From Streptomyces typhae (GTDB lineage: Bacteria > Actinomycetota > Actinomycetes > Streptomycetales > Streptomycetaceae): 64,000 bases of DNA. Shown piece after piece: positions 24,846-32,536 of this stretch (position 1 is its first letter; each line of letters opens with the position of its first letter). The DNA lies in NCBI RefSeq assembly GCF_009755605.1, contig NZ_WPNZ01000006.1:248001-312000 (forward strand), read 5' to 3'. The notes beneath the pieces are model-generated. The model was not told where the DNA came from. It searched no databases and saw nothing but the letters and a program-made list of their open reading frames with translations. The translations under genes and the position numbers were made by a program.

Positions 24846-25942
24846 CAGGGCACCTCCTGTGCGGCGTGGCCGTCGGCGAGCGCGAGTTCGCGCGGGCCGA
24901 GCGGGGCGAAGTAGCGGGCGACGTCGTCGTCGGTGACGGCGGCGAGCGTGGCCGGGGACCAGCGGGGCGTGCGGTCCTTGTCCACGACCTGGGCGCGGAT
25001 GCCCTCCACGAGGTCGGCGGAGCCGAGGGCCGCACACGACACCCGGTACTCCTGTTCGAGGACCCGCTCCAGCGGCCCGAGCAGCCGGGCCCGCCGCAGG
25101 GCCGCCAGTGTCACCTTCAGGGCCGTCGGGGACTTGGTGCCCAGCGTCCGCGCGGTCTCCTCGGCGGCCCGCGCTCCGTGCGACGCGAGGCGGGCCACGA
25201 TGTCCTCGACCCGCTCCGCGGGATAGCAGGCGTCGATCCACTCCCGCTGCCCGGCGAGCACGCCGGGGGGCGCCTCGGACACGTACCGGGCGAGGACTTC
25301 GCGCACCGGATCGGCCGCCAGGTCCGCGACCAGGCGCGGCAGCAGCTCGGCGGGCACGAAGTGGTCGGCGAGTCCGCACAGCAGGGCGTCGTGGGCGCCC
25401 ACCTGCTGCCCGGTGAGGGCGAGATGGGTGCCGAGCTCGCCCGGTGCGAGGCCGAGGAGGTAGGTGGAGCCGACATCGGGGACGAAGCCGATGCCCGTCT
25501 CCGGCAGGGCGATCCGGGAGCGTTCGGTGACGACGCGGACGCTGCCGTGCGCCGAGACGCCCACGCCGCCGCCCATGACGATGCCGTCGAGCACGGCCAC
25601 GTACGGCTTCGGATAGCGCGCGATACGGGCGTTGAGGCGGTACTCGTCGCGCCAGAAGTCCGCGGAGGCCCGCCCGCCGGTGCGGGCGTCGTCGTGGATG
25701 GCGCGGATGTCACCGCCCGCGCACAGGCCGCGCTCCCCCGCGCCGGTGAGGACCACGGCCTCCACGGCGGGGTCCGTCTCCCACGCGGTCAGGGCCGAGT
25801 CGATGCGGCGGACCATGGCGTGGGTGAGGGCGTTCAGGGCGCGCGGCCGGTTGAGGACGATGTACGCGGCGCGGCCCTCGGTGCGCAGCAGCACGCAGTC
25901 GTCGGTGTCTGGGGGCGCGGTGGCGGTCCGTGGGGAGGTCAT
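24842..25942 (-). CDS. 3-hydroxyisobutyryl-CoA hydrolase
   Basis: A 366-residue crotonase-family hydrolase. The longer form has GAGERGLCAGGDIRAIHDDAR and LDGIVMGGGVGVSAHGSVRVVTERSRIALPETGIGFVPDVGSTYLL, diagnostic of HIBCH. The C-terminal extension (RTLGTKSPTALKVTLAALRRARLLGPLERVLEQEYRVS) is also typical. It releases free 3-hydroxyisobutyrate from its CoA ester. Both ends overlap neighbouring genes by 4 nt. Confidence 0.93.
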   Translation of the reverse strand: MTSPRTATAPPDTDDCVLLRTEGRAAYIVLNRPRALNALTHAMVRRIDSALTAWETDPAVEAVVLTGAGERGLCAGGDIRAIHDDARTGGRASADFWRDEYRLNARIARYPKPYVAVLDGIVMGGGVGVSAHGSVRVVTERSRIALPETGIGFVPDVGSTYLLGLAPGELGTHLALTGQQVGAHDALLCGLADHFVPAELLPRLVADLAADPVREVLARYVSEAPPGVLAGQREWIDACYPAERVEDIVARLASHGARAAEETARTLGTKSPTALKVTLAALRRARLLGPLERVLEQEYRVSCAALGSADLVEGIRAQVVDKDRTPRWSPATLAAVTDDDVARYFAPLGPRELALADGHAAQEVPW

Positions 25943-27105
25943 CGCAGTGCCCCCGTCAGACCGCGGGCCACGATGAGGCGCATGATCTCGTTCGTTCCTT
26001 CCAGGATGCGGTGGACCCGCAGGTCACGGACGAGCTTCTCGATGCCGTACTCGGTGAGGTAGCCGTAGCCGCCGTGGAGTTGCAGGGCGCGGTCGGCGAC
26101 CGAGTGGCCGGTGTCGGTGGCGAACTGTTTGGCCATGGCGCACAGGTGCGGCGCCTGCGCGTCGCCCGCGTCCAGGGCGCGGGCGGCCTGGTGGACCAGG
26201 GCGCGGGCGGCGGCCAGTTCGGTCGCCATGTCGGCGAGCCGGAACTGCAGGGCCTGTGCGTCCAGGAGCCGGGCGCCGAACGCCTCGCGGTCGGCGAGGT
26301 GGGTGAGGCTGCGGTCGAGCGCGCTGCGGGCGCCGCCGAGGGAGCAGGCGGCGATGCCGAGGCGGCCGCCGTTGAGGCCGTTCATGGCGATGCGGAAGCC
26401 GTCGCCCTCGGCGCCGAGCAGCCGGTCGGCGGGCACCCGCACCTCGTCGAGGACGACCTGCCGGGTGGGCTGGGCGTTCCAGCCCATCTTGTGCTCGTTC
26501 GGGCCGAAGGAGAGGCCGGGGTCGTCGCGTTCGACGACGAAGGCGGAGATTCCGCCGGGCCCGCTCCCGCCGGTCCTGGCCATCACCACGTACACGTGGG
26601 CCGCGCCCGCGCCGGAGATGAACTGCTTGACGCCGCTGAGGACGTAGGTGTCGCGGTCGCGTGCGGCGCGGGTGCTGAGCGCGGCGGCGTCCGAGCCCGC
26701 GCCGGGCTCGGTGAGGCAGTAGCTGCCGAGGTGGTCCATGGAGGTCAGCGGGTGCAGCCAGCGGGCGCGCTGACTCTCGTCGCCGTAGCGGTCGATCATC
26801 CAGGCGACCATGTTGTGGATGGACAGATAGCCGGCGATGGACGGGCAGCCGGAGGCGAGTGCCTCGAAGACGAGTACGCCGTCGGCACGGGTGAGCCCGG
26901 AGCCGCCCGCGTCCTCGGCGACGTACATGCCGCCGAGGCCGAGGTCGGCGGCCTTGCGCAGGACGTCGAGGGGGAAGTGCTTGTCCTGGTCCCAGGCGAG
27001 GGCGTGCGGGGCGAGGTGTTCCTGGGCGAAGTCGAGCGTGGTCTCGACGATGGCGAGCTGGTCCTCGGTGAGCAGGGTGCCGGTGTTCGTACGTGTGCTG
27101 GTCAT
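25939..27105 (-). CDS. Acyl-CoA dehydrogenase (isobutyryl-CoA dehydrogenase type)
   Basis: A 388-residue flavoprotein of the acyl-CoA dehydrogenase family. FAD-binding motifs CLTEPGAGSDAAALSTRA and LSGVKQFISGAGAAHVYVVMART are present. The C-terminal LHGGYGYLTEYGIEKLVRDLRVHRILEGTNEIMRLIVAR carries the catalytic Glu in EGTNEIMR. By context it oxidises isobutyryl-CoA to methacrylyl-CoA. ATG 27105 was chosen; GTG 27114, overlapping the mmsA stop as GTGA, is an equally coupled alternative. Confidence 0.93.
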   Translation of the reverse strand: MTSTRTNTGTLLTEDQLAIVETTLDFAQEHLAPHALAWDQDKHFPLDVLRKAADLGLGGMYVAEDAGGSGLTRADGVLVFEALASGCPSIAGYLSIHNMVAWMIDRYGDESQRARWLHPLTSMDHLGSYCLTEPGAGSDAAALSTRAARDRDTYVLSGVKQFISGAGAAHVYVVMARTGGSGPGGISAFVVERDDPGLSFGPNEHKMGWNAQPTRQVVLDEVRVPADRLLGAEGDGFRIAMNGLNGGRLGIAACSLGGARSALDRSLTHLADREAFGARLLDAQALQFRLADMATELAAARALVHQAARALDAGDAQAPHLCAMAKQFATDTGHSVADRALQLHGGYGYLTEYGIEKLVRDLRVHRILEGTNEIMRLIVARGLTGALR

Positions 27106-27110
27106 GCCGC

Positions 27111-28610
27111 TCACCGCATCGTCGGGATGGTGAAGCTCGCGCCCTCCTTGGCCCCGGAGGGCCAGCGCGAGGTGACGGTCTTGGTGCGGGTGTAGAAGCG
27201 GATGGAGTCCGGGCCGTGCTGGTTCAGGTCGCCGAAACCGGAGCGCTTCCAGCCGCCGAAGGTGTGGTACGCGACGGGGACCGGGATGGGGACGTTGACG
27301 CCGATCATGCCGGTGTCGACGCGGCGCGTGAAGTCGCGGGCGGTGTCGCCGTCCCGTGTGAACAGGGCGACGCCGTTGCCGTAGGGGTGCTCGGAGGGCA
27401 GCCGCAGCGCCTCCTCGTAGTCGGCGGCACGGACGACGGACAGGACCGGGCCGAAGATCTCCTCCTGATGGATCCGCATGTCGGGGGTGACGCGGTCGAA
27501 GAGCGAGGCCCCGGCGAAGAATCCGCCCTCGTGTCCGGGCAGGGAGAAGCCCCGGCCGTCCACGACGAGTTCGGCGCCCTCCTCGACGCCCAGGTCGACG
27601 TACGAGCGGACGCGGTCGACGGCTTCGCGGCCGACGAGGGGACCGAAGTCGGCCTCGGGGTCGTCGGAGCGGCCGATGCGCAGCGCGCCGACACGTTCCT
27701 TGAGGCGGGCCACGAGGGCGTCGCCGGTGGCCTCGCCGACCGGTACGGCCACGGAGATGGCCATGCAGCGCTCGCCCGCCGAGCCGTACCCGGCGCCGAT
27801 CAGCGCGTCCACGGCCTGGTCCAGGTCGGCGTCCGGCATCACGATCATGTGGTTCTTGGCGCCGCCGAAGCACTGGGCGCGCTTGCCGTGGGCGGCGGCG
27901 GTGGCGTAGATGTGCGCGGCGACCGGGGTCGAGCCGACGAAGCCGAGCGCCTGGACGCGCGGGTCCTCCAAGAGAGTGTCGACGGCTTCCTTGCCGCCGT
28001 TGACGACGTTCAGGATCCCGGGCGGCAGGCCCGCTTCCAGGAAGAGCTCGGCAAGCCGCAGCGGGACGGACGGGTCGCGTTCGGAGGGCTTGAGGATGAA
28101 GGCGTTGCCGCAGGCGATGGCCGGTGCGGCCTTCCACAGCGGGATCATCGCGGGGAAGTTGAACGGGGTGATGCCCGCGGTGACGCCGACGGGGCGGCGC
28201 AGCGAGTGCACGTCGATGCCGGTTCCGGCGTTGTCCGTGAACTCGCCCTTGAGCAGGTGCGGGATGCCCGCGGCGAACTCCACGACCTCCAGGCCGCGCT
28301 GCAGGTCGCCGTGCGCGTCGGCGACGGTCTTGCCGTGCTCGGACGACAGCAGCCGTGCGAGCGAGTCGCGTTCGCCGTCGACGAGCTGGAGGAAGCGGAG
28401 CAGGACCCGGGCCCGGCGCTGCGGGTTCCACTCGCCCCACTCGTGCTGGGCCGCGGCCGCGTCGGCGACGGCCGCCTCGGTCTCGGCGCGGCTCGCGAGC
28501 GGGACGCGGGCCTGCACCTCGCCGGTGTTGGGGTCGTACACGTCGGCGAGCGCGCCCGAGGTTCCCGGGGTGTGCTCGCCGCCGATGAAGTGGGTCAGTT
28601 CACGGACCAT
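27111..28610 (-). CDS. mmsA: Methylmalonate-semialdehyde dehydrogenase (CoA-acylating)
   Basis: A 499-residue aldehyde dehydrogenase of the MMSDH group, converting methylmalonate semialdehyde to propionyl-CoA. It shows PVGVTAGITPFNFPAMIPLWKAAPAIACGNAFILKPSERDPS. The cofactor loop is FVGSTPVAAHIYATAAAHGKRAQCFGGAKNHMIVMPDAD, and the nucleophilic Cys sits in GSAGERCMAISVAV. It is the first gene of the operon. ATG 28610 gives the family N-terminus. The frame stays open upstream to 28835 through a tandem repeat, but that extension has no family counterpart. A cobalamin-riboswitch-like element lies about 385 nt upstream on the same strand. Confidence 0.95.
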   Translation of the reverse strand: MVRELTHFIGGEHTPGTSGALADVYDPNTGEVQARVPLASRAETEAAVADAAAAQHEWGEWNPQRRARVLLRFLQLVDGERDSLARLLSSEHGKTVADAHGDLQRGLEVVEFAAGIPHLLKGEFTDNAGTGIDVHSLRRPVGVTAGITPFNFPAMIPLWKAAPAIACGNAFILKPSERDPSVPLRLAELFLEAGLPPGILNVVNGGKEAVDTLLEDPRVQALGFVGSTPVAAHIYATAAAHGKRAQCFGGAKNHMIVMPDADLDQAVDALIGAGYGSAGERCMAISVAVPVGEATGDALVARLKERVGALRIGRSDDPEADFGPLVGREAVDRVRSYVDLGVEEGAELVVDGRGFSLPGHEGGFFAGASLFDRVTPDMRIHQEEIFGPVLSVVRAADYEEALRLPSEHPYGNGVALFTRDGDTARDFTRRVDTGMIGVNVPIPVPVAYHTFGGWKRSGFGDLNQHGPDSIRFYTRTKTVTSRWPSGAKEGASFTIPTMR

Positions 28611-28736
28611 GGAAGCCTGCTCTCTCGTCAGGTGCGGTCTCCGAGGACGGGCACGTCCGACCGCCCGTCGAGGCGTACGGGGGCATGCGCGGGCAGGTGC
28701 CGACACGCCGCGGGCGCGCGGCGGCACTCGCGCGGA

Positions 28737-28823
28737 GTGACGTCGACACGGACGCGGCGTGACGTCGACGCGCACACGGAGTGCATCGACGCGCACAGGG
28801 CGTGACGTCGACGCGCACACGGC
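28737..28823. repeat. Four-copy ~22-bp tandem repeat in the mmsA leader
   Basis: Units beginning GTGACGTCGACGCGCACACG lie at 28737, 28759, 28781 and 28802, with 21-22 nt spacing and a few mismatches. Each contains the palindromes GACGTC/GTCGAC. The array lies between the riboswitch and the mmsA start, so it would be in the transcript leader. Confidence 0.75.
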
Positions 28824-28994
28824 ATGACACGGCACGCGTGGGCGTGCCCGTACGTCAGGACAGGAAGGGGACGCGAACGGCGAAGTCGCCGTCAGACAGC
28901 GGGGGTTGCCGCTCGCATCGCGGGATCACCGGGGTCGTGGGTGCGCACCGGGGCCATGCGTGTCTGCTCCATCCTCGTGGACAACACGGAACAC

Positions 28995-29148
28995 CCCGCG
29001 GCCGGTATCCTGACTCCCGGATCGGCGCACGCCCTCCCGCCTTCCCAACGGGCTTCCCCGTCAGTGGCGTTGTCTCACGCGAGAACGCACTCCCCGGTCA
29101 CAGTGGCGGGACCGCGCCGGACTCACACCGGCTTCCCTGCACCGCGGG
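28995..29148 (-). ncRNA. Cobalamin (B12) riboswitch
   Basis: Read on the minus strand, the element has the cobalamin-riboswitch core. GGGAAGCCGGTGTGAGTCCG leads into GCGGTCCCGCCACTGTGA (B12 box region) at about 29136-29099. A variable stem follows, with a GGGAAGCCCGT-type arm, and the end is GTCAGGATACCGGCCGCGG (29014-28996). The closing helix P1 pairs 29142-29148 with 28995-29001 (CCGCGGG/CCCGCGG). The next gene on this strand is mmsA, about 385 nt away. No cobalamin biosynthesis or transport gene lies between, only an unconvincing 26-codon reading frame near 28977. Confidence 0.88.
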
Positions 29149-29161
29149 CTTCTCCACCGAA

Positions 29162-29189
29162 GATATACTTGGACTTCCTAGTAAGTCCA
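29162..29189 (-). promoter_or_regulatory. Promoter with 20-bp palindromic operator for riboswitch/mmsA transcript
   Basis: TGGACTTCCTAGTAAGTCCA (29170-29189) has perfect 7-bp arms (TGGACTT/AAGTCCA) around a 6-bp centre. On the minus strand it overlaps a candidate promoter, TGGACT ... TATATC with about 16 nt spacing, just ahead of the riboswitch. The patch is A/T-rich for this genome. A repressor probably binds here; its identity is unknown. Confidence 0.55.
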
Positions 29190-29191
29190 CA

Positions 29192-29230
29192 CCTGGCCGG
29201 AGCCCCGGTTTCCCCAAGGCTCCGGTCAGG
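29192..29230 (-). terminator. Terminator after alaS-like gene
   Basis: The inverted repeat CCTGGCCGGAGCC ... GGCTCCGGTCAGG (one mismatched pair) forms a long stem just downstream of the alaS-like stop, separating it from the mmsA promoter. Confidence 0.65.
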
Positions 29231-29251
29231 TCTCCGCGCGTGTGGCGGGCG

Positions 29252-31912
29252 CTACTCCCCGAGGGATTCCCGTACGGCCCCCGCGAGCCCCGTCAGCGCC
29301 GCGTCGAGCTGTGCCGTCGGTACGCCACCGCCCTGCGCCACCTCGTCCGAGCCGCCGCCCCTGCCGCCGAGCAGCCGCTTGACGAGGGCGGACGCGGTGA
29401 GGCCCGCGGCGCGGCCCGGCTTGTTGACGGCCACGACGAGGACCGGCTTGTCGGTGGTCAGGGCGACGGCGGCCACGCCGGGGCGGTCCGCGGGGAGCCG
29501 GCCGCGGACCTCAAGGGCCAGCGTCCTGGCCGCGCCCGCGTCGCCGTCCGTCGTGGCGGTGACGACCCGCGCGCCCGCCACGTCGGTGGCCCGCGCGGCG
29601 AGGTCGGCCGCGCGCCCCGCGAGCGCGGCCTGGCGCAGCCGCTGGTTCTCGCGGTCGGCGGCCTTGAGCCGGTCGAGGAGGCCCGCGACGCGCTCGGGGA
29701 GTTCCGCGCGCGGGGCCTGCACCTGCTCGGCGATTCGGGCGACGAGGTCGCGTTCGCGGGCCAGGTAGCCGAAGCCCTCGATGCCGACCGCGGCCTCCAG
29801 GCGCCGCATACCAGCGCCGACGGACGACTCGGCGGTCAGCGCGACGAGGCCGACCTGCGCGGCGTGCGCGACGTGGGTGCCGCCGCACAGCTCGCGGGAC
29901 CAGGCGCCGCCGATCTCGACGACCCGCACCTGCTCCCCGTACGTCTCGTCGAACAGGGCGAGCGCGCCGAGTTCCTTGGCCTCGGACAGCGTCATCCAGC
30001 GTACGTCGACGGGCAGGTCGCGGCGCAGGGCGCGGTTCGCCGCCTCCTCGACCTCGCTGCGGACGGTGGCGGACAGACCGCCGCGCCAGGGGAAGTCAAG
30101 ACGGAGGTAGCCGGGGCGGTTGTAGGAGCCGGACTGAAGGGCGGTGGGACCGAGGATCTCGCGCAGCGCGGCGTGCAGGACGTGGGTGCCGGAGTGGGCC
30201 TGGCGGGCGCCCAGCCGCCACTCGGGGTCGACGGCCGCGTGCACGGCGTCGCCCACGGCGAGTTCGCCCGCGGTGACGCGCACCTGGTGGACGACGAGGC
30301 CGGGCAGCGGACGCTGCACGTCGAGCACCTCGGCCTCCACGGAGGGGCCGGAGAGGTGCCCGGCGTCGCTGTCCTGACCGCCGGACTCGGCGTAGAAGGG
30401 GGTGCGGTCCAGGACGGCGGTGACGATGTCCCCGGCGTGGGCGGCGGGCACCGGGCCCGCGGCGCCGAGGAGGGCGAGCACGCGGGCGTCGGCGGTCAGG
30501 GTGTCCCAGGCACGCCAGTCGGTGGGCCCGTGCTCGTCCAGGACGGACCGCAGGGCGGTGGTGTCGGTCGCGCCGCCGGACTTGCGGGCGCGGGCGTCGG
30601 CGCGGGCCCGTTCGCGCTGCTCGCGCATGAGGGCCGTGAACCCGTCGCGGTCGACCTCGACGCCCTGCTCGGCGGCCATCTCCAGGGTGAGGTCGATGGG
30701 GAAGCCGTAGGTGTCGTGCAGCAGGAAGGCCTGGGCCCCGGGCAGTTGGCGGCGGCCTTCGGCCTTGACCCGGGTGACGGCGGTGTCCAGGACGGTCGTG
30801 CCCTGCTTGAGGGTGGCGCGGAAGGCGTCCTCCTCACCTGCGGCCTGGTCGGCGATGCGGTCGAAGGCCTCGGCGACCTCGGGGTGACTCGGCGCCATGC
30901 AGGTGCGGGCGACCGCGAGGAGATCGGTCAGGGCGGGGTCCTCGTGGCCGAGTTGGCGCATCGAGCGGACGGCGCGGCGCAGGATGCGGCGCAGGACGTA
31001 GCCGCGGCCCTCGTTGCCGGGGGCGGAGCCGTCCGCGAGGAGCATCAAGGCGGTGCGGACGTGGTCGGCGACGACACGCAGGCGTACGTCGGCCGCCGGG
31101 TCGGCGCCGTAGCGGACACCCGCGAGTGCGGCGGCGCGGTCCAGGACGGGCCGGGTCTCGTCGATCTCGTAGAGGTTGTCGACGCCCTGAAGGAGGGTGG
31201 CCATGCGCTCCAGGCCCATGCCGGTGTCGATGTTGCGGCGCGGGAGTTCACCGAGGATCGGGTAGCCGCTCTTTCCGGTGCCCGCGCCCCGCTCGTACTG
31301 CATGAAGACGAGGTTCCAGAACTCCATGTACCGGTCCTCGTCGACGGCGGGACCGCCCGCGCGGCCGAGGGCGGGGCCCCGGTCGTAGTACAGCTCCGAG
31401 CAGGGACCGCACGGCCCGGGGACGCCCATGGACCAGAAGTTGTCCTCGTCGCCGCGCGCCACGATCCGCTCGTCGGGCAGGCCGGCGATCCGCCGCCACA
31501 GGGCGCGGGACTCGTCGTCGGAGTGGTGCACGGTCACCCAGATCCGCGCCGGGTCGAGTCCGTAGCCGCCGTCCGCGACGGAGCGGGTGCTCAGGTCCCA
31601 GGCGAAGGTGACGGCGTCTTCCTTGAAGTAGTCCCCGAAGGAGAAGTTGCCGTTCATCTGGAAGAAGGAGCCGTGCCGGGTCGTCCTGCCGACCTCCTCG
31701 ATGTCGAGGGTGCGCACGCACTTCTGCACGCTGGTCGCCCGCGGCCACGGGGGCGCCGCCTCCCCGGTCAGATACGGCTTGAACGGCACCATGCCCGCGT
31801 TCACGAAGAGCAGCGTCGGGTCGGGCGTGGGAAGGGGGGCGCTGGGCACGACGGTGTGGCCGCGCTCGGCGAAGAAGTCCAGGAAACGGGTGCGGATGTC
31901 GGCGGTGCGCAA
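29252..31912 (-). CDS. alaS: Alanyl-tRNA synthetase, probable second copy
   Basis: An 886-residue full-length alanyl-tRNA synthetase. The class II catalytic core has FFAERGHTVVPSAPL, RATSVQKCVRT, RHGSFFQMNGNFSFGDYF and NIDTGMGLERMA. The editing domain has intact zinc-type motifs (HSGTHVLHAAL and CGGTHV), and the C-Ala domain ends in a Gly-rich GGRGGGSDEVAQGGG stretch. As I recall the housekeeping Streptomyces enzyme, its N-terminus differs at many positions and it sits with other translation genes, not here. I therefore infer a paralogue. It lies 51 nt downstream of the GNAT gene in a tsaD-GNAT-alaS unit. All essential motifs appear intact. Confidence 0.93.
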   Translation of the reverse strand: MRTADIRTRFLDFFAERGHTVVPSAPLPTPDPTLLFVNAGMVPFKPYLTGEAAPPWPRATSVQKCVRTLDIEEVGRTTRHGSFFQMNGNFSFGDYFKEDAVTFAWDLSTRSVADGGYGLDPARIWVTVHHSDDESRALWRRIAGLPDERIVARGDEDNFWSMGVPGPCGPCSELYYDRGPALGRAGGPAVDEDRYMEFWNLVFMQYERGAGTGKSGYPILGELPRRNIDTGMGLERMATLLQGVDNLYEIDETRPVLDRAAALAGVRYGADPAADVRLRVVADHVRTALMLLADGSAPGNEGRGYVLRRILRRAVRSMRQLGHEDPALTDLLAVARTCMAPSHPEVAEAFDRIADQAAGEEDAFRATLKQGTTVLDTAVTRVKAEGRRQLPGAQAFLLHDTYGFPIDLTLEMAAEQGVEVDRDGFTALMREQRERARADARARKSGGATDTTALRSVLDEHGPTDWRAWDTLTADARVLALLGAAGPVPAAHAGDIVTAVLDRTPFYAESGGQDSDAGHLSGPSVEAEVLDVQRPLPGLVVHQVRVTAGELAVGDAVHAAVDPEWRLGARQAHSGTHVLHAALREILGPTALQSGSYNRPGYLRLDFPWRGGLSATVRSEVEEAANRALRRDLPVDVRWMTLSEAKELGALALFDETYGEQVRVVEIGGAWSRELCGGTHVAHAAQVGLVALTAESSVGAGMRRLEAAVGIEGFGYLARERDLVARIAEQVQAPRAELPERVAGLLDRLKAADRENQRLRQAALAGRAADLAARATDVAGARVVTATTDGDAGAARTLALEVRGRLPADRPGVAAVALTTDKPVLVVAVNKPGRAAGLTASALVKRLLGGRGGGSDEVAQGGGVPTAQLDAALTGLAGAVRESLGE

Positions 31913-31963
31913 GGGGTGCTCCGGACGGTCTCGAAGGGCTGCGAGGGGGGAGAGCCGCGGCGG

Positions 31964-32536
31964 CTACAGGGGCAGGTCGGCGGTGGTCCGCGCGGGGTGG
32001 TGCGGGCCGAGGAAGACGGCGGTGCCGTATCCGTCCGGCGCGGGGCGGGTGGCCTGCCGCCAGCCGAGCCGCTCGTAGAAGCGGACGGTGGCGTCGGCGT
32101 GGACGGAGGTCAGCAGCCAGCTCCGGCCCTCGGGCGCGTCGCGGGTGACCGCTTCGAGGAGCGTACGGCCGAGACCGCGGCCGTGCGCGCCGGGAAGGAC
32201 GGCGAGCTCGTCGACCTCCAGGCCGCCGCACAGCCACGCACCGGTGCGCACGGCGCCGAGGGCGGTGGTGACGCGGGGGTAGGCGCGGTTGCCGGGCAGC
32301 GGTGTGTCGGAGGTCCAGGAGGTGGCGAACCCGAGCACCTGGTCACCGTCGAGCGCCACCGCGCACGCGAACCCGGACCGGTGCACGTCGCCCGCGAGGC
32401 GGTCCAGATAGACGTCCGCGTCGGCGGGGACCGAGTGCCAGGGCGGTCCGGCGAACGCCGCGTCGTAGACGGCGCGTATGCCCTCGCGGTGGTCGAGCAG
32501 TCCGGGGCCCGGCAGGCGGTGGACGGCAGTGGTCAT
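31964..32536 (-). CDS. GNAT-family N-acetyltransferase
   Basis: A 190-residue acetyltransferase. Motif A is LEVDELAVLPGAHGRGLGRTLLEAVTR with the acetyl-CoA pyrophosphate loop HGRGLG. Motif B is TSVHADATVRFYERLGWRQ. Its ATG overlaps the tsaD-like stop by one base (TGATG), so translation is coupled. In housekeeping tsa loci a RimI acetyltransferase sits beside tsaD, so the pairing is suggestive. The protein is longer than RimI, though, and its substrate is unknown. Confidence 0.85.
   Translation of the reverse strand: MTTAVHRLPGPGLLDHREGIRAVYDAAFAGPPWHSVPADADVYLDRLAGDVHRSGFACAVALDGDQVLGFATSWTSDTPLPGNRAYPRVTTALGAVRTGAWLCGGLEVDELAVLPGAHGRGLGRTLLEAVTRDAPEGRSWLLTSVHADATVRFYERLGWRQATRPAPDGYGTAVFLGPHHPARTTADLPL

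Noticed and set aside
28737..28823. Possible CRISPR array from regularly spaced repeats
   Set aside because: The units are contiguous tandem copies without variable spacers, and no cas genes are present.
28899..28977. A 26-codon frame just downstream of the riboswitch as the regulated gene
   Set aside because: No good ribosome site, no known family (including CbtB), and no hydrophobic or metal-binding pattern.
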